A DNA stretch of 50,974 nt from Phycisphaerae bacterium. Lineage in GTDB: Bacteria > Planctomycetota > Phycisphaerae > UBA1845. A model generated the notes under the pieces. It was not told the origin of the DNA, searched no databases, and worked only from the letters and a program-made list of their open reading frames with translations. The stretch spans positions 1 through 50,974 of the forward strand of contig JAJDDP010000055.1 of NCBI GenBank assembly GCA_029260235.1, read 5' to 3'. The position numbers and the translations under genes were made by a program. Of the stretch, positions 8,665-18,730 are shown piece after piece. How positions within the stretch are numbered: position 1 is the stretch's first letter; the number at the start of each line of letters is the position of its first letter.

Positions 8665-8897
8665 AACCTGCTCCGCCTGCTGTCACGCTTGAGGCTGGTA
8701 CCCAGGACAGAAGACACCTAAACAGCGAATCGCACCCTCACGAGTGGGCCACGCTGCACGATCCCTTGCAGAATGTCACAGTTCTACTCATGCCTCCTGC
8801 CTCGCCGGGCAATGCCGATCATGCTAGATTGCCAAACCAGCCAGCCGGTGAATCTGCGGCTGATGCCCAATCCCGAACAGGGAGGTTTGGATCGATC

Positions 8898-11800
8898 ATG
8901 TCGGATGCGAAGTTCGTTCATCTTCATTTGCACACCCACTATAGCCTGCTCGATGGGGCGACTCGGATTTCTGATCTGATTGCACGCTGCAAGGAATTGA
9001 ACATGCCCGCGGTGGCGATCACCGATCACGGCAATATGTTCGGAGCCATCGAGTTCTATTCGAAGGCGAAGAAGGCTGGCATCAAGCCGATCATTGGTTG
9101 TGAGCTTTACATGGCTCCGGGAGATCGGCGGAATAAGGATGCGGGCCGCATGAAGGATGCGAGCCGACACCTGCTTGTCTTGGCCAAAGATCTGACCGGC
9201 TACAAGAACCTGATGAAGCTCTCCTCTATCGCCTATCGCGAGGGGTTCTACTACAAGCCTCGGGTGGATAAGGAAGTGCTCAAAGAATTCTCTGACGGCC
9301 TCTTATGCACCAGCACCTGCCTGGGCGGCGAGATTCCGCAGGCATTTATCAACAAGAACCGGGCAGCGGCAGAGGAAATCGCCAAGGAATACCTGGGCAT
9401 CTTCGGGTCTGATCGGTTCTTCATCGAGTTGCAGGACCACGGCTTGCCAGAGCAGAAGGCACTCAACCCCGAGCTACTGGATATGGCTAAGCGACTTGGC
9501 GTAGCCACCATCGCCACCAACGATGTTCATTACCTAAGCGACCAAGATGTCGAAGCCCACGACGTGCTTTGTTGCATCAGCACGGGCAAACTGGTGGCCG
9601 ACGAAGACCGCTTCAAATTCCCTAACGGGGAGTTCTATCTAAAAACGCCTGAGCAAATGGCGGAGCTATTTTCCAACTGCCCCGAAGCTTTGGACAATAC
9701 CCTGCGTGTGGCAGAGATGTGCGACCTGGACCTCGACTTCTCGAAGCGGCACGCGCCCGTCTACAAGGTCGCCAAGGAAACGACGCCGGAGGACGAACTG
9801 CGCCGCTTGGTCTACAAAGGAGCAGAGCGGAAATACGACCAAATCAACGACGAACTTCGGGAACGAATCGACTACGAATTAGGGGTCATCTCCAGCAAGG
9901 GTTTTAGCAGCTACTTCTTGATCGTTTGGGACTTCGTTCTATTCGCCCGGGACAACCACATACCGGTCGGGGCGCGAGGCAGCGGTTGCAGCTCGGTGGT
10001 TTCTTATTGTCTGGACATCTCAGCCCCAGACCCCATCCGCTATGGCCTCTACTTCGAGCGGTTCATGGACCCCGACCGAGACGAGATGCCCGACATCGAC
10101 GTGGACATTTGCCAGAACGGCCGGGCCCGGGTCATTGAATATGTGCGGCAGAAGTACGGCGACGTCGCCCAGATCATTACCTTCAACACGCTCAAGGCCA
10201 AGGCAGCGGTCAAAGACGTCAGCCGGGTCATGGGTCTGGGGTTCGACGAAGCCAACCAACTCACCAAGTTGATCCCGGCTGAGTTGAAGATGACCATCGA
10301 CAAAGCCCTCGACCAAGAGCCGGAATTGAAGAACCGGTACGAAACCGATCCGCGCGTGAAGAAGATCATCGATGTCGCCCGCCGATTGGAAGGTCTATCG
10401 CGAAATGCCGGCATCCATGCAGCCGGCGTGGTCGTAGCTGACAAACCGCTGGATACGTTGGTCCCTCTGTACAAATCGCCTAAGGATGACCAGGTCTGCA
10501 CCCAGTACGAAGGCGGCACCGTCGAAAAAGTTGGCCTGTTGAAAATGGACTTCTTGGGTCTGCGGACGTTGACCACCTTGGAGCGCGCAAGGGAGTTGGT
10601 GCTGAGCACCAAGGGCATCGACATCGATCTGGAGACGCTCGACCTGACCGACCAGAAAGTTTACGAGCTGTTCTGCCGGGGTGAGACCAAAGGCATCTTT
10701 CAATTTGAGTCGGGCGGCATGCGCGACGTGATCATGAAGATGAGGCCCAACCGCATCGAAGACTTGATCGCTGCCAACGCCCTGTATAGGCCCGGGCCTA
10801 TGGAATACATCGGCCCTTACATCGCCCGCAAGCATGGCGAAGCCTGGACCACACCCCATCCGGTGATGACCGAAGTGCTGGCTGAGACGTTTGGCATCAT
10901 GGTCTACCAGGAGCAAGTGTCACGACTCGTCAACCGATTGGGGGGCATTGAGCTCAAGCGCGCATTTCGGCTTGCCAAGGTCATCAGCAAGAAGAAGACA
11001 GAGATGATCGAAGCCGAGCGCGAACCCTTCCTGCAGGGCGCCGAAGAAAAAGGCGTGGATCGGGCGGTGGCCGGCAAGGTGTTCGACGACATCGTCAAGT
11101 TCGGCGGCTACGCATTCAACAAAGCCCACTCAACCGGGTACGCCATCGTTGCCTTCCGGACCGCCTATATGAAGGCCTACCATCCGGTTGAGTTCATGGC
11201 CGCGTTGATGACCTTCGAGATGTCCAGTACCGACAAGATCAACGAGTATTTTGAAGAATGCCGGCGAATGGGCATCACCGTGCTGCCTCCCGACGTGAAT
11301 ACTTCAGGCAACGACTTCACTGTGGATACATCAGTCGAAGGCCAAGCGGTGATCCGTTTTGGCCTAGGTGCAGTCAAGGGCGTCGGAGAGAAGGCTGTCA
11401 ATGCCATCTCCTCGGAGCGGGCTGACAATGGGCCTTACAAAGATCTGTTCGACTTTTGCGACCGGGTCGATTTGACTGCGGTCAACAAGACGGTGGTCGA
11501 AGCCCTGATCGACTGTGGTAGTTTTGACAAGACCGGGGCGATGCGCAAAGCACTGATCCAGGTGGCCAACGCCGCCATCGAATCAGGCCAACGCGCTCAA
11601 CGGGATCGACGCGAGGGACAGATGGGCCTGTTCGGTGGAGCGGACGGACCTGGAAGCAGTTCAGACCAACCGCACCACTTGGGCAAGGAAGAGTGGAACG
11701 AAGCCGAAATGCTCGCCCGAGAAAAGGCGAGGCTTGGTTTCTATGTCACCTCTCACCCACTGACTTACAGCGAAGACATGCTGTCTGCCTGCAGGACGGC

Positions 11801-12425
11801 TATGACCAATTCGCTGGGCAATTGCAAGGAGGGTACGCTGGTCATCATCGGCGGTATGGTGTCCAGTGTGCGGATGCTCACCACCAAGGGCGGGAGAAGG
11901 CCCGGCTCGAAGTTGGGTATCATGACAATCGAGGATTTGTCGGGTTCTATCGAAGCCATGCTCTTCCCCGACGACTTAGATCGATTCAGGCCGTTCGTAA
12001 AACCGGACGCCTTGATCTTTCTTGATGCCGAAGTGGATCGTAAGCGAGAACAGCCATCCCTGCGTGTGCGTGAAGTCATTCCGGCAGATCAAGCCTGGAA
12101 ACACTTTGCGGCCTACGCCGTTCTTTCGTTCACCCAGGACTCAGCCAACGATTATAGCTTTGAGGCAATCTTGGAACTCTGCAAGAAAAGCGCCGGAAGA
12201 CTCCCCGTCTACCTCTCGGTATCAACAACCGACGGCGACATCGCTACGATCAATTGCGGCGCGGACATTCGCGTAAATGTTGACGAGAGCTTCCTAAGAG
12301 CAGCATCCAAGATCATGGGCCAATCGCAGGTGGCGGTGTTCAGCACCAACCGCAAGCCGATTCCAATCAGCGAGATCCTCGACCATCCGACCGAACACGA
12401 AGCCCCACAAGTACAGCCCGCGTAG
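8898..12425 (+). CDS. dnaE: DNA polymerase III alpha subunit
   Basis: This is the replicative polymerase, which adds nucleotides at the fork. The start at ATG 8898 (MSDAKFVHLHLHTHYSLLDG) puts the PHP-domain motif at the very N-terminus, as in the family; the open frame reaches back to 8766 but with unrelated sequence. GGAGG lies 12 bases upstream. The 1175-residue length is normal for DnaE1. The catalytic acidic residues sit where expected: 'PDIDVD' at about 398-403 and 'KMDFLGL' at about 550, which correspond to E. coli D401/D403 and D555. A helix-hairpin-helix region follows ('ALIDCGSFDKTGAMRKAL', about 870), and an OB fold lies at about 980-1045. The PHP histidines are retained in 'HLHTHYS'. 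No neighbouring replication gene is visible. Confidence 0.97.
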   Translation: MSDAKFVHLHLHTHYSLLDGATRISDLIARCKELNMPAVAITDHGNMFGAIEFYSKAKKAGIKPIIGCELYMAPGDRRNKDAGRMKDASRHLLVLAKDLTGYKNLMKLSSIAYREGFYYKPRVDKEVLKEFSDGLLCTSTCLGGEIPQAFINKNRAAAEEIAKEYLGIFGSDRFFIELQDHGLPEQKALNPELLDMAKRLGVATIATNDVHYLSDQDVEAHDVLCCISTGKLVADEDRFKFPNGEFYLKTPEQMAELFSNCPEALDNTLRVAEMCDLDLDFSKRHAPVYKVAKETTPEDELRRLVYKGAERKYDQINDELRERIDYELGVISSKGFSSYFLIVWDFVLFARDNHIPVGARGSGCSSVVSYCLDISAPDPIRYGLYFERFMDPDRDEMPDIDVDICQNGRARVIEYVRQKYGDVAQIITFNTLKAKAAVKDVSRVMGLGFDEANQLTKLIPAELKMTIDKALDQEPELKNRYETDPRVKKIIDVARRLEGLSRNAGIHAAGVVVADKPLDTLVPLYKSPKDDQVCTQYEGGTVEKVGLLKMDFLGLRTLTTLERARELVLSTKGIDIDLETLDLTDQKVYELFCRGETKGIFQFESGGMRDVIMKMRPNRIEDLIAANALYRPGPMEYIGPYIARKHGEAWTTPHPVMTEVLAETFGIMVYQEQVSRLVNRLGGIELKRAFRLAKVISKKKTEMIEAEREPFLQGAEEKGVDRAVAGKVFDDIVKFGGYAFNKAHSTGYAIVAFRTAYMKAYHPVEFMAALMTFEMSSTDKINEYFEECRRMGITVLPPDVNTSGNDFTVDTSVEGQAVIRFGLGAVKGVGEKAVNAISSERADNGPYKDLFDFCDRVDLTAVNKTVVEALIDCGSFDKTGAMRKALIQVANAAIESGQRAQRDRREGQMGLFGGADGPGSSSDQPHHLGKEEWNEAEMLAREKARLGFYVTSHPLTYSEDMLSACRTAMTNSLGNCKEGTLVIIGGMVSSVRMLTTKGGRRPGSKLGIMTIEDLSGSIEAMLFPDDLDRFRPFVKPDALIFLDAEVDRKREQPSLRVREVIPADQAWKHFAAYAVLSFTQDSANDYSFEAILELCKKSAGRLPVYLSVSTTDGDIATINCGADIRVNVDESFLRAASKIMGQSQVAVFSTNRKPIPISEILDHPTEHEAPQVQPA

Positions 12426-12527
12426 TTGGTTCGACGGCCTGAATCTAATAGAATGGTGTTCTCGAATATCCAACTGCACCGCTTCCTCGGAGGCGCGGCT
12501 CTGCCCAGTTCTTCCTGGGGATTCAGA

Positions 12528-13118
12528 ATGAAGACAAAAATCGAGTGGTTCGTCATCGGATTCGCAGCCTCGTGGATGGTGTGGTCAGTCGTCGCCTATG
12601 TCCGATTTCGGCCAAGAAACCACACGCAGACTTGGTCCAAACTTGATCAGGAACTCGCACCAGAGTGGCTCAAACAGGCGCAGGGGCGACGGTTCGGCGC
12701 ATTCGAGATGTATACTCCCGCCAACTCGTCCGATGCCGCTGCGATGTTACTTCCGCCAAAGCCCAATCCGTACCCACAGATCATGATCACTGACGAGAAT
12801 CAGGATGGCCAAGCTGACAGTGTGCTTGTTTGCGACTCACAACTCCACCATATCAGCGTGCAGGACAAGGATGGCGACGGCATCTTTGACTCACACAGCT
12901 ACTCCACCGGCTTGTCCGGGGACTCGCTCACGTACATAGACAACGATATGGATGGTGTCGCTGACTCGAGGATGAGCCTCAGCAATGGCGTGGCTGTTCG
13001 TGTCGGCTCGGTTTGGTACGATTTCGAGCACGAGGAAGGAAAGCCCTACGTCGTCATCGATGGCGATCCCAAGCCGGTCGAGAAAATCGACGGAGTCTTC
13101 CGGCTCGTAGGGGAATAG
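12528..13118 (+). CDS. membrane-anchored protein with Asp-rich calcium-binding-like repeats
   Basis: I start the gene at ATG 12528, preceded by CTGGGG, because this puts a transmembrane or signal-anchor segment (IEWFVIGFAASWMVWSVVAY) right after 'MKTK'. The open frame runs back to a TTG at 12426. The 196-residue product then carries three EF-hand/thrombospondin-type-3-like loops, 'DENQDGQADS', 'DKDGDGIFDS' and 'DNDMDGVADS', spaced about 25 residues apart, which are typical calcium-binding turns. No enzymatic motif is visible. The topology is probably an inner-membrane anchor with an extracytoplasmic domain. It is convergent with the MscS gene, whose stop lies only 13 bp away. The family is not named. 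Confidence 0.65.
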   Translation: MKTKIEWFVIGFAASWMVWSVVAYVRFRPRNHTQTWSKLDQELAPEWLKQAQGRRFGAFEMYTPANSSDAAAMLLPPKPNPYPQIMITDENQDGQADSVLVCDSQLHHISVQDKDGDGIFDSHSYSTGLSGDSLTYIDNDMDGVADSRMSLSNGVAVRVGSVWYDFEHEEGKPYVVIDGDPKPVEKIDGVFRLVGE

Positions 13119-13131
13119 AGGTCACCGCAGA

Positions 13132-14208
13132 TCAATCTGCCTTGGCTTTGTTCTTCTCGGCGTTCTCGATGGCTGATTCTATTGTTGATGCCCGGCGCTG
13201 TTCCTGATCGATCTTGCTTTGCAGTTGGGCTCCCTGCACTTCGTCTGCATCCAATAGCTTGGCTTTCAATTCCTTGATCTTGGCCAGCCCTTCTGATCGC
13301 AGCTCCAGCAGGCGCTCTAACTTCTCGGCTTTGATGGCTTTGTCGAAGATCATATCTTCGGGTGGGCGCTGATCGTCGAGGCGGCAGGATGGGCCGGGTG
13401 TTTCCTCGGGTAAGATGGGTTCGCCGGATGGCAAGACGCGCTGATTCATGAAGGTTGGTGAGCATATCTCGATCCCGGCGGCGTGCAGGGAGTCAAGCAC
13501 CAGTCGCCTCAGTTTCGAGCGGGTGGTCAACAGGTGCTTGGTCTTGGCTAGGAGCCCTGCCACCCGATAGGTGACCGAGAAATCGCCGAGCTGGGTCAAA
13601 TGGACGAACGGTTCTTGCAATTCGGCATCTTTGGCGGCCTGGACGAGCAGCGGCTCGACGGTGCAGTGCGAGACGTCGTAGCCCAACGACAGTGTGGTCG
13701 AGACAATGGTGCCCGACGAGTGCAGTACGGTCAGCGGATTCGATACCAGGTACAAATTCGGAAACGTGGTTAGGTCGCGATCTTCGGTCTGGATTTCGGT
13801 GTGAAACAATCCGCGTTCGGTAATGCGGCCAAACTGCCCGCCGATGCGCACGAAGTCGCCAGGCCTAAAACTGTTTACCATCCGCAGCATTAACCCGGCC
13901 ATCGCGTTGGCGACAAAGGTGGTCGACGAGAGGGCGATTACGGCGGTCAAGCCGACACCGATGATGCTCAAGAGCTGGTTGCGCGTGCTGCTTTCCATGG
14001 GCATAGCCAATACCGCGCAGACCATGGCAAGAATGGTCAACAAGAGCATAGCCAGCTGCCGCGGCATTCGGCCTTCTGCGCCAAGTTCAGGCCGACGGCG
14101 CAGGATCACCCAGTGGGCCAGTGCCAGAGTGGCTGTAACCACGGCAACGGCAGCCAAGATGGGCAGGAGCGTGGGCATCAGATCGTATAGCTTTTGCAAT
14201 GTTTGCAT
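13132..14208 (-). CDS. mechanosensitive ion channel, MscS family
   Basis: The 358-residue product has three membrane segments in the first 110 residues. The pore helix and beta domain of MscS follow: 'FVANAMAGLMLRMVNSFRPGDFVRIGG' and 'GRITERGLFHTEIQTEDRDLTTFPN'. The soluble alpha/beta part runs to about residue 260 (VLDSLHAAGIEICSPT). MscS channels open when membrane tension rises, protecting the cell from hypo-osmotic lysis. An extra charged coiled coil of about 75 residues (KAEKLERLLELRSEGLAKI...) forms the C-terminus, which short MscS proteins lack. AAGGG lies upstream of the ATG at 14208. The next upstream gene (start 14871) is on the same strand 42 bp away, so the two may be co-transcribed. 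Confidence 0.85.
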   Translation of the reverse strand: MQTLQKLYDLMPTLLPILAAVAVVTATLALAHWVILRRRPELGAEGRMPRQLAMLLLTILAMVCAVLAMPMESSTRNQLLSIIGVGLTAVIALSSTTFVANAMAGLMLRMVNSFRPGDFVRIGGQFGRITERGLFHTEIQTEDRDLTTFPNLYLVSNPLTVLHSSGTIVSTTLSLGYDVSHCTVEPLLVQAAKDAELQEPFVHLTQLGDFSVTYRVAGLLAKTKHLLTTRSKLRRLVLDSLHAAGIEICSPTFMNQRVLPSGEPILPEETPGPSCRLDDQRPPEDMIFDKAIKAEKLERLLELRSEGLAKIKELKAKLLDADEVQGAQLQSKIDQEQRRASTIESAIENAEKNKAKAD

Positions 14209-14250
14209 GCGACGACCCTTGAGGAAACGCCCTTGGCTTGAAGAGCTACG

Positions 14251-14871
14251 CTAGGCAATGGAGGAATTTGTGGCGCAGCTTTTGACGGTGTCGATGGCGC
14301 CCTTCCACGCGTCGATAGCCCGATCAAACTCGTATTGTAACAGATCAGCCAGAAGAACCTGATCATCGGCCTGCAGAACTTCTTTGACCTGAGCGAGCAA
14401 CTCGGTGATTTGCGTAAGGGTCTCCTCCATGGAAACGCCGTCTACTTGAAGCGCTCGCACATCGAGGCCCAGCAGGTTCACCGACTGGGCTATGGCGGTG
14501 TGGACTTGGTGCCATCGTGCAAAACAGGTCGCCAAGCCCTCAGACGCCTCCCGGGAACTGCCTGCGGTGAGAGAATCGACGACCTTGGCCCGTGTGGCAT
14601 CCGTATCGTCGAGCACCGACAGCGCTTGGTCGAGGGCATCGATAACCAGCGGGCCGGCAGAGCCTGTTTGAAATTCAACCTGCTCGACATCGTCTGTCGA
14701 TGAGGCCAACCATTTCTCTAGATCATCGTCGGTGATGTCCAGCCCATCTACCAAGATGGAAAGGATGACTTGCCCTTGGCTGCACGCCTGCGTACGAACT
14801 TGCTCGACCAATTCGCCGACAGTAGCAGTCGTGGTAACGTTGATGGGTAAGCCGTCGAGGGACACATTCAT
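14251..14871 (-). CDS. conserved-looking hypothetical protein, cytoplasmic
   Basis: I choose the internal ATG at 14871 (MNVSLDGLPINV) because GGAG sits eight bases upstream; the longer frame to 14904 has no ribosome site. The 206-residue protein has no signal peptide or membrane segment. Its first 80 residues look like a ubiquitin-like or TGS-like beta-grasp fragment (VTTTATVGELVEQVR... ILVDGLDITDDDL). The rest is acidic and helical, ending 'EFDRAIDAWKGAI'. I do not recognise the family. It is transcribed toward the MscS gene and may share its message. Codon and residue usage look like a real gene; the function is unknown. Confidence 0.55.
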   Translation of the reverse strand: MNVSLDGLPINVTTTATVGELVEQVRTQACSQGQVILSILVDGLDITDDDLEKWLASSTDDVEQVEFQTGSAGPLVIDALDQALSVLDDTDATRAKVVDSLTAGSSREASEGLATCFARWHQVHTAIAQSVNLLGLDVRALQVDGVSMEETLTQITELLAQVKEVLQADDQVLLADLLQYEFDRAIDAWKGAIDTVKSCATNSSIA

Positions 14872-15002
14872 AGCCGGGTCTCCGATTTCCAAGTTCTTGT
14901 ACATGGTATCGGCTTGATGAGGCCGCAGGGTTGAGGCCGCTGCCCGGGAAAGACCCCCTGCCGCCCCTCTGGCCTATGATCAAGGGCCTCAGTGCGGATG
15001 CG

Positions 15003-17402
15003 CTACTGCCCCGGGTAGAGCAGAATGCGGTCGTGGGCGATCAGCAGCAAATCATCATGTCCGTCGCTGGTCACGTCAGAAACGGTGATCCAGCGCGGCT
15101 CAGCCGCAGAGTTGCCCCCCCGGCGGTACTGCTTTTCGGTGAAGACGCGAAACTTGTTACCCCGCACCAACGATTCATCGGGGCCAAAGGTTAGGATTTC
15201 GATAAAATGCTTCTTGGCATCGATGACGGCTAGGTCGGTGACACCATCGTGGTTGAGATCTCCGGCAGCCATTCGGCTTAGATGGGCATCCTTGATGGAT
15301 GATTCATAGGTACCCTTGCCGTGCACCGTGATCGCCGCTGTCTCGGGGAGCACGAGCACGATGCGCTTTCCATCTGCCAAGAGTACGGCCGGTCGATTTC
15401 CATGCAGCGGCGCCGATTCCATGGCTTTGAGATCGAACAACCCCACCGAGACCGCATGCTCTAACTTGTAGGTGCCGCCCTCGACTGGCTGGTAGAACTG
15501 CACCTCACGGGCCTTTCGATCATACATCGCCAACCGCGGACGCTCGCCTTGCCCGGCTGAAATTGCGCAGAGGCCGGTGATCTCTGAATCGGAGGTCGGG
15601 CCGTTGTACTGGTCCAGGATTTCCCAGCCGCCCTCGGGGCTGACCCGTAACACTCGAACGAACGCGCCTTGGGCGAGCAGCACATTGAGCGTTCCATCGC
15701 CGTCTGTATCGGCGTAGGCAAATCCGGCGGGGTTAGCCTTCTTGACCAAGCCGGTTTGGGCGCTGCCGGATTTTTCTAGCAGGCTGAAGGAGCCGTCCTC
15801 CTGCTGCAGAATGGTGATCAGTGCGCCGTAGGCGGGGAAGACAAGCACGTCATTGCGACCATCCTGATTGACATCAACCCAACGGACAGCCGCTGGGGGT
15901 TCGTCGAGATCGTCCAACGCAATGGCTGACTCTTCTGCCTCTTTAGCGGTTTTGGCTTGAACTGGCTGCACAATGAGCCGGTAGTCAGAATTGCTGTCAC
16001 GCGAAACGTATGCAATGGCTGGTTCTGCCGAAGCAGCGGGTTTGGCGACGTCGAGGGCATAGGGCTTGCCGCTGGTGGGCAAGGCAGTTGGGAAGCTAAG
16101 ACGGTTGTCGCCGTAGCTGCTGCGGGCGAGGTTTTCTTCGTCAGGGCTGAGGATGTAGAGCTCGCCTTGGCCGTCGCCGTCTGCGTCGAAGCAACGGAGG
16201 TCGGACATAGCAATCTGCCCACCGAATGAGCGGGGTCGCCCCAATCCCGCCGATGCCTCCTGGGCGAACAAGACCAGTTGGGCAGCATCAACGTTGGCGG
16301 TGATCACATCGAGCAGGCCGTCGCCGTTCACATCGCCGATGGCTAGGGGCAATCGATCTGTGTCGGATTTTCCCGGCACGGGATAAATGAGTACCGGCCA
16401 ATCCTGCTGAGCATCGGACGATTCCCCGGGATCGATGACCCAGCGCCGCAATCTCCCCGACACCCGTTCGATGCTGAAGAGGTCTTCTTGGGTTCGCCCC
16501 AGGCAAGCAGCTAGCTCGCCGCTACGGAGTGCGGGGATTCGAATCCTCTGGAACGGGCCCAGGCCTCCCTCTTGACTTTGGAAGCTAATCTGTACGGGGT
16601 ACTCGTCGTCCTGGATAACCAGGAAAACATCGTCCAAGCCGTTGCCATTCAGATCAGCGGCCTCTATCGCCACAGGCCCTTCCAGGCCGTGGGCGAATCG
16701 CTGGGGTTGAGACAAGCCGCCTCGTTTCTTCTGGGGAAGAATCAGCACGTCCGACTCAGCCAACATGAGCACGTCGGTTTTGCCATCGCCATTCATGTCT
16801 GCAACATCGAGGCAGCTGGGCAACACCAAGCCGTCGCGAATTCTGCGGATGATCGGATCGCCAAAAGTGCCGTTGCCGTTCCCTGGAAGGACGACCAGCT
16901 CTGACGGCGCGCCATAGAACACCAGGTCGATGTTTTGATCGCCGGTCAGCTCTGCCGCTTGCATGCAGGCAATGCGCCAGGTGATCGAAGTCTTCTTGCG
17001 CTCGAACCTCCAGTGATTGGCTAGATCGTTGACGTCGTTCGTGTCTTCGGTGGCGTCGGTGTAGCTGGCTCGCTGCAGGAAAACTTCAATGCTGCTCTTG
17101 GCATTGTTGGCGATGGCTAGATCGGTGGCTCCATCGTTATTGAAGTCAGCCGTGCGAAGTTGGGTGATGCCCTGCTCGATCTTGAAGATTTCCAGCGGTC
17201 CAAAGCCAAAGTGAGTGGGCAATTCAATCTGCTGTTCTTCACTGAGGCTCTGGTCGTTGTCGCCGGCCCATGCGGCCCCCATTGCGACGCACAGAATACC
17301 CAGGGCGAGTAGCGCTTGGCGTGACTGCGTAATCGTTCTGTGACAAGCCCAAGCTGCCTGGGCCGGAGTTGATACCAAACTGGTCATCAGCGACGTCCTC
17401 AT
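15003..17402 (-). CDS. secreted FG-GAP/VCBS-repeat beta-propeller protein
   Basis: About 799 residues if started at ATG 17402; an ATG at 17387 has a better AGGA spacing, and the frame stays open to 17534. The leader 'ALLALGILCVAMGAAWAGD' shows export. At least nine Asp-rich calcium loops of the VCBS/FG-GAP type follow, for example 'DFNNDGATDLAIAN', 'DMNGDGKTDVLM', 'DLNGNGLDDVFLV', 'DVNGDGLLDVITAN', 'DVNQDGRNDVLVF' and 'DLNHDGVTDLAVID', spread from about residue 100 to the end. They should fold as one or two seven-bladed beta-propellers on the cell surface or in the periplasm, often as binding platforms. No catalytic domain is present. The gene is divergent from the protease gene at 17656. Confidence 0.8.
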   Translation of the reverse strand: MRTSLMTSLVSTPAQAAWACHRTITQSRQALLALGILCVAMGAAWAGDNDQSLSEEQQIELPTHFGFGPLEIFKIEQGITQLRTADFNNDGATDLAIANNAKSSIEVFLQRASYTDATEDTNDVNDLANHWRFERKKTSITWRIACMQAAELTGDQNIDLVFYGAPSELVVLPGNGNGTFGDPIIRRIRDGLVLPSCLDVADMNGDGKTDVLMLAESDVLILPQKKRGGLSQPQRFAHGLEGPVAIEAADLNGNGLDDVFLVIQDDEYPVQISFQSQEGGLGPFQRIRIPALRSGELAACLGRTQEDLFSIERVSGRLRRWVIDPGESSDAQQDWPVLIYPVPGKSDTDRLPLAIGDVNGDGLLDVITANVDAAQLVLFAQEASAGLGRPRSFGGQIAMSDLRCFDADGDGQGELYILSPDEENLARSSYGDNRLSFPTALPTSGKPYALDVAKPAASAEPAIAYVSRDSNSDYRLIVQPVQAKTAKEAEESAIALDDLDEPPAAVRWVDVNQDGRNDVLVFPAYGALITILQQEDGSFSLLEKSGSAQTGLVKKANPAGFAYADTDGDGTLNVLLAQGAFVRVLRVSPEGGWEILDQYNGPTSDSEITGLCAISAGQGERPRLAMYDRKAREVQFYQPVEGGTYKLEHAVSVGLFDLKAMESAPLHGNRPAVLLADGKRIVLVLPETAAITVHGKGTYESSIKDAHLSRMAAGDLNHDGVTDLAVIDAKKHFIEILTFGPDESLVRGNKFRVFTEKQYRRGGNSAAEPRWITVSDVTSDGHDDLLLIAHDRILLYPGQ

Positions 17403-17655
17403 TACTAGCTCATGTCCTAGAGAAAACTTGATCGCCGAAAGCGAACGGAATCTTGCCCTCATCATAATGAGCCTCAGTGTAAGGGTTGAGTAGATCGAGG
17501 CAAGGCGCCTGTGGCATGCACCGCCTGAGGACATTGCATCATCGTTTGGCAGCGGATAAAATGGCCCCTAGAAAGCTCTTGGAATTAATTCCTGACGAGT
17601 GGTTGTTATCCTCATGGACCCGGGGCACCGCTACCGCAGAGCGAGGTTGGTTGGC

Positions 17656-18666
17656 ATGATGTTTAGGAACAAGCTGGTATTGACCTTATTGGTTGCGGTC
17701 GGCGCCGCATCGGGCGGCGTGTTCGCTTCTGAGATTCGGCTCAATAGCGGCGGACGCATCCGCGGCACCGTCCTCAAGGAAACATCCTCGTCGGTTTTCA
17801 TCGACTTGGGTTACGACGTTCTGCAGATCCCGCGAAGCCAAATCAGCGAAATTATCGCCGATGACACAGAGGCTGACCCGGGATCGGCGACCAACGAACA
17901 CATCACCGACGACTTGTATCGCACCGCAGACCTAGTCCCCGCATCGTTGGAGGAACACGCCCGCCAACTGGGCGAGGGCGTTGTGTTGGTTCGTTCTCCG
18001 GGCGGCTTGGGCAGTGGCTTCATCATCCACCCTGACGGCTACTTGATCACCAACTTCCATGTGATCGAAAATGAAACTCAGCTAACGGTGAGCATCTTTC
18101 GCAAGAAGGGAGATGCCTTCGCCAAGCAGAAGATCGAAGACGTGCGGATTATTGCGGTCAACCCTTTTACCGACTTGGCTCTGCTCAAGCTTGAGCCGCC
18201 CGAAGGTTTCGCCCTCACCGTGATGCACTTGGCTGAGGGCAGGGCCATCAAGGAAGGTGATGCGGTCTTTGCCATAGGCAACCCGTTGGGGCTGGAACGC
18301 ACCATCTCCAAGGGAATCGTCAGCAAACGCAATCGGGCTGAAGGCGGGCTGACCTATATTCAGACGACGACGCAGATCAACCCCGGCAACTCGGGCGGCC
18401 CTCTCTTTAATGCCCGCGGCGAGGTAATCGGTGTCACCAACATGGGCTACCTAGCCGCCGAGGGTTTGAACTTCGCCATTCCTATTCGCTATGTGATCGA
18501 CTTCCTGAAGAATCGCGACGCCTACGCCTACGATCAGGACAACCCCAACAGCGGCTATCAGTATTTGGAAGCACCAACACGATTGAACCCGGAGTCGCCC
18601 GACTTTCTCTGGTCAGCGAACAATAAGCCTGCACGAGCGGTTCGGCCCGCCATGCCGGCAAGCTGA
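17656..18666 (+). CDS. trypsin-like serine protease, HtrA-type without PDZ
   Basis: I start it at ATG 17656, with GAGG nine bases upstream, because this gives a clean signal peptide (MMFRNKLVLTLLVAVGAASGGVFA). The 336-residue product has a short beta-rich segment at about 25-65 (IRLNSGGRIRGTVLKE...VLQIPRSQI), like Sm-type add-ons of planctomycete secreted proteins. A chymotrypsin-fold protease domain of the DegP/HtrA kind follows. The catalytic triad is visible: His135 in 'TNFHVIEN', Asp173 in 'FTDLALLKL' and Ser246 in 'NPGNSGGPLFN'. No PDZ domain follows; the chain ends in a short Pro-rich tail. The likely role is periplasmic quality control or regulated proteolysis. The substrate is unknown. 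Confidence 0.88.
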   Translation: MMFRNKLVLTLLVAVGAASGGVFASEIRLNSGGRIRGTVLKETSSSVFIDLGYDVLQIPRSQISEIIADDTEADPGSATNEHITDDLYRTADLVPASLEEHARQLGEGVVLVRSPGGLGSGFIIHPDGYLITNFHVIENETQLTVSIFRKKGDAFAKQKIEDVRIIAVNPFTDLALLKLEPPEGFALTVMHLAEGRAIKEGDAVFAIGNPLGLERTISKGIVSKRNRAEGGLTYIQTTTQINPGNSGGPLFNARGEVIGVTNMGYLAAEGLNFAIPIRYVIDFLKNRDAYAYDQDNPNSGYQYLEAPTRLNPESPDFLWSANNKPARAVRPAMPAS

Positions 18667-18730
18667 TCCGCAGCAGCTCCAGAGGCCCTGACTTTAGACT
18701 CAACATCTCTTGCTTTCGATGGGAGAACCC

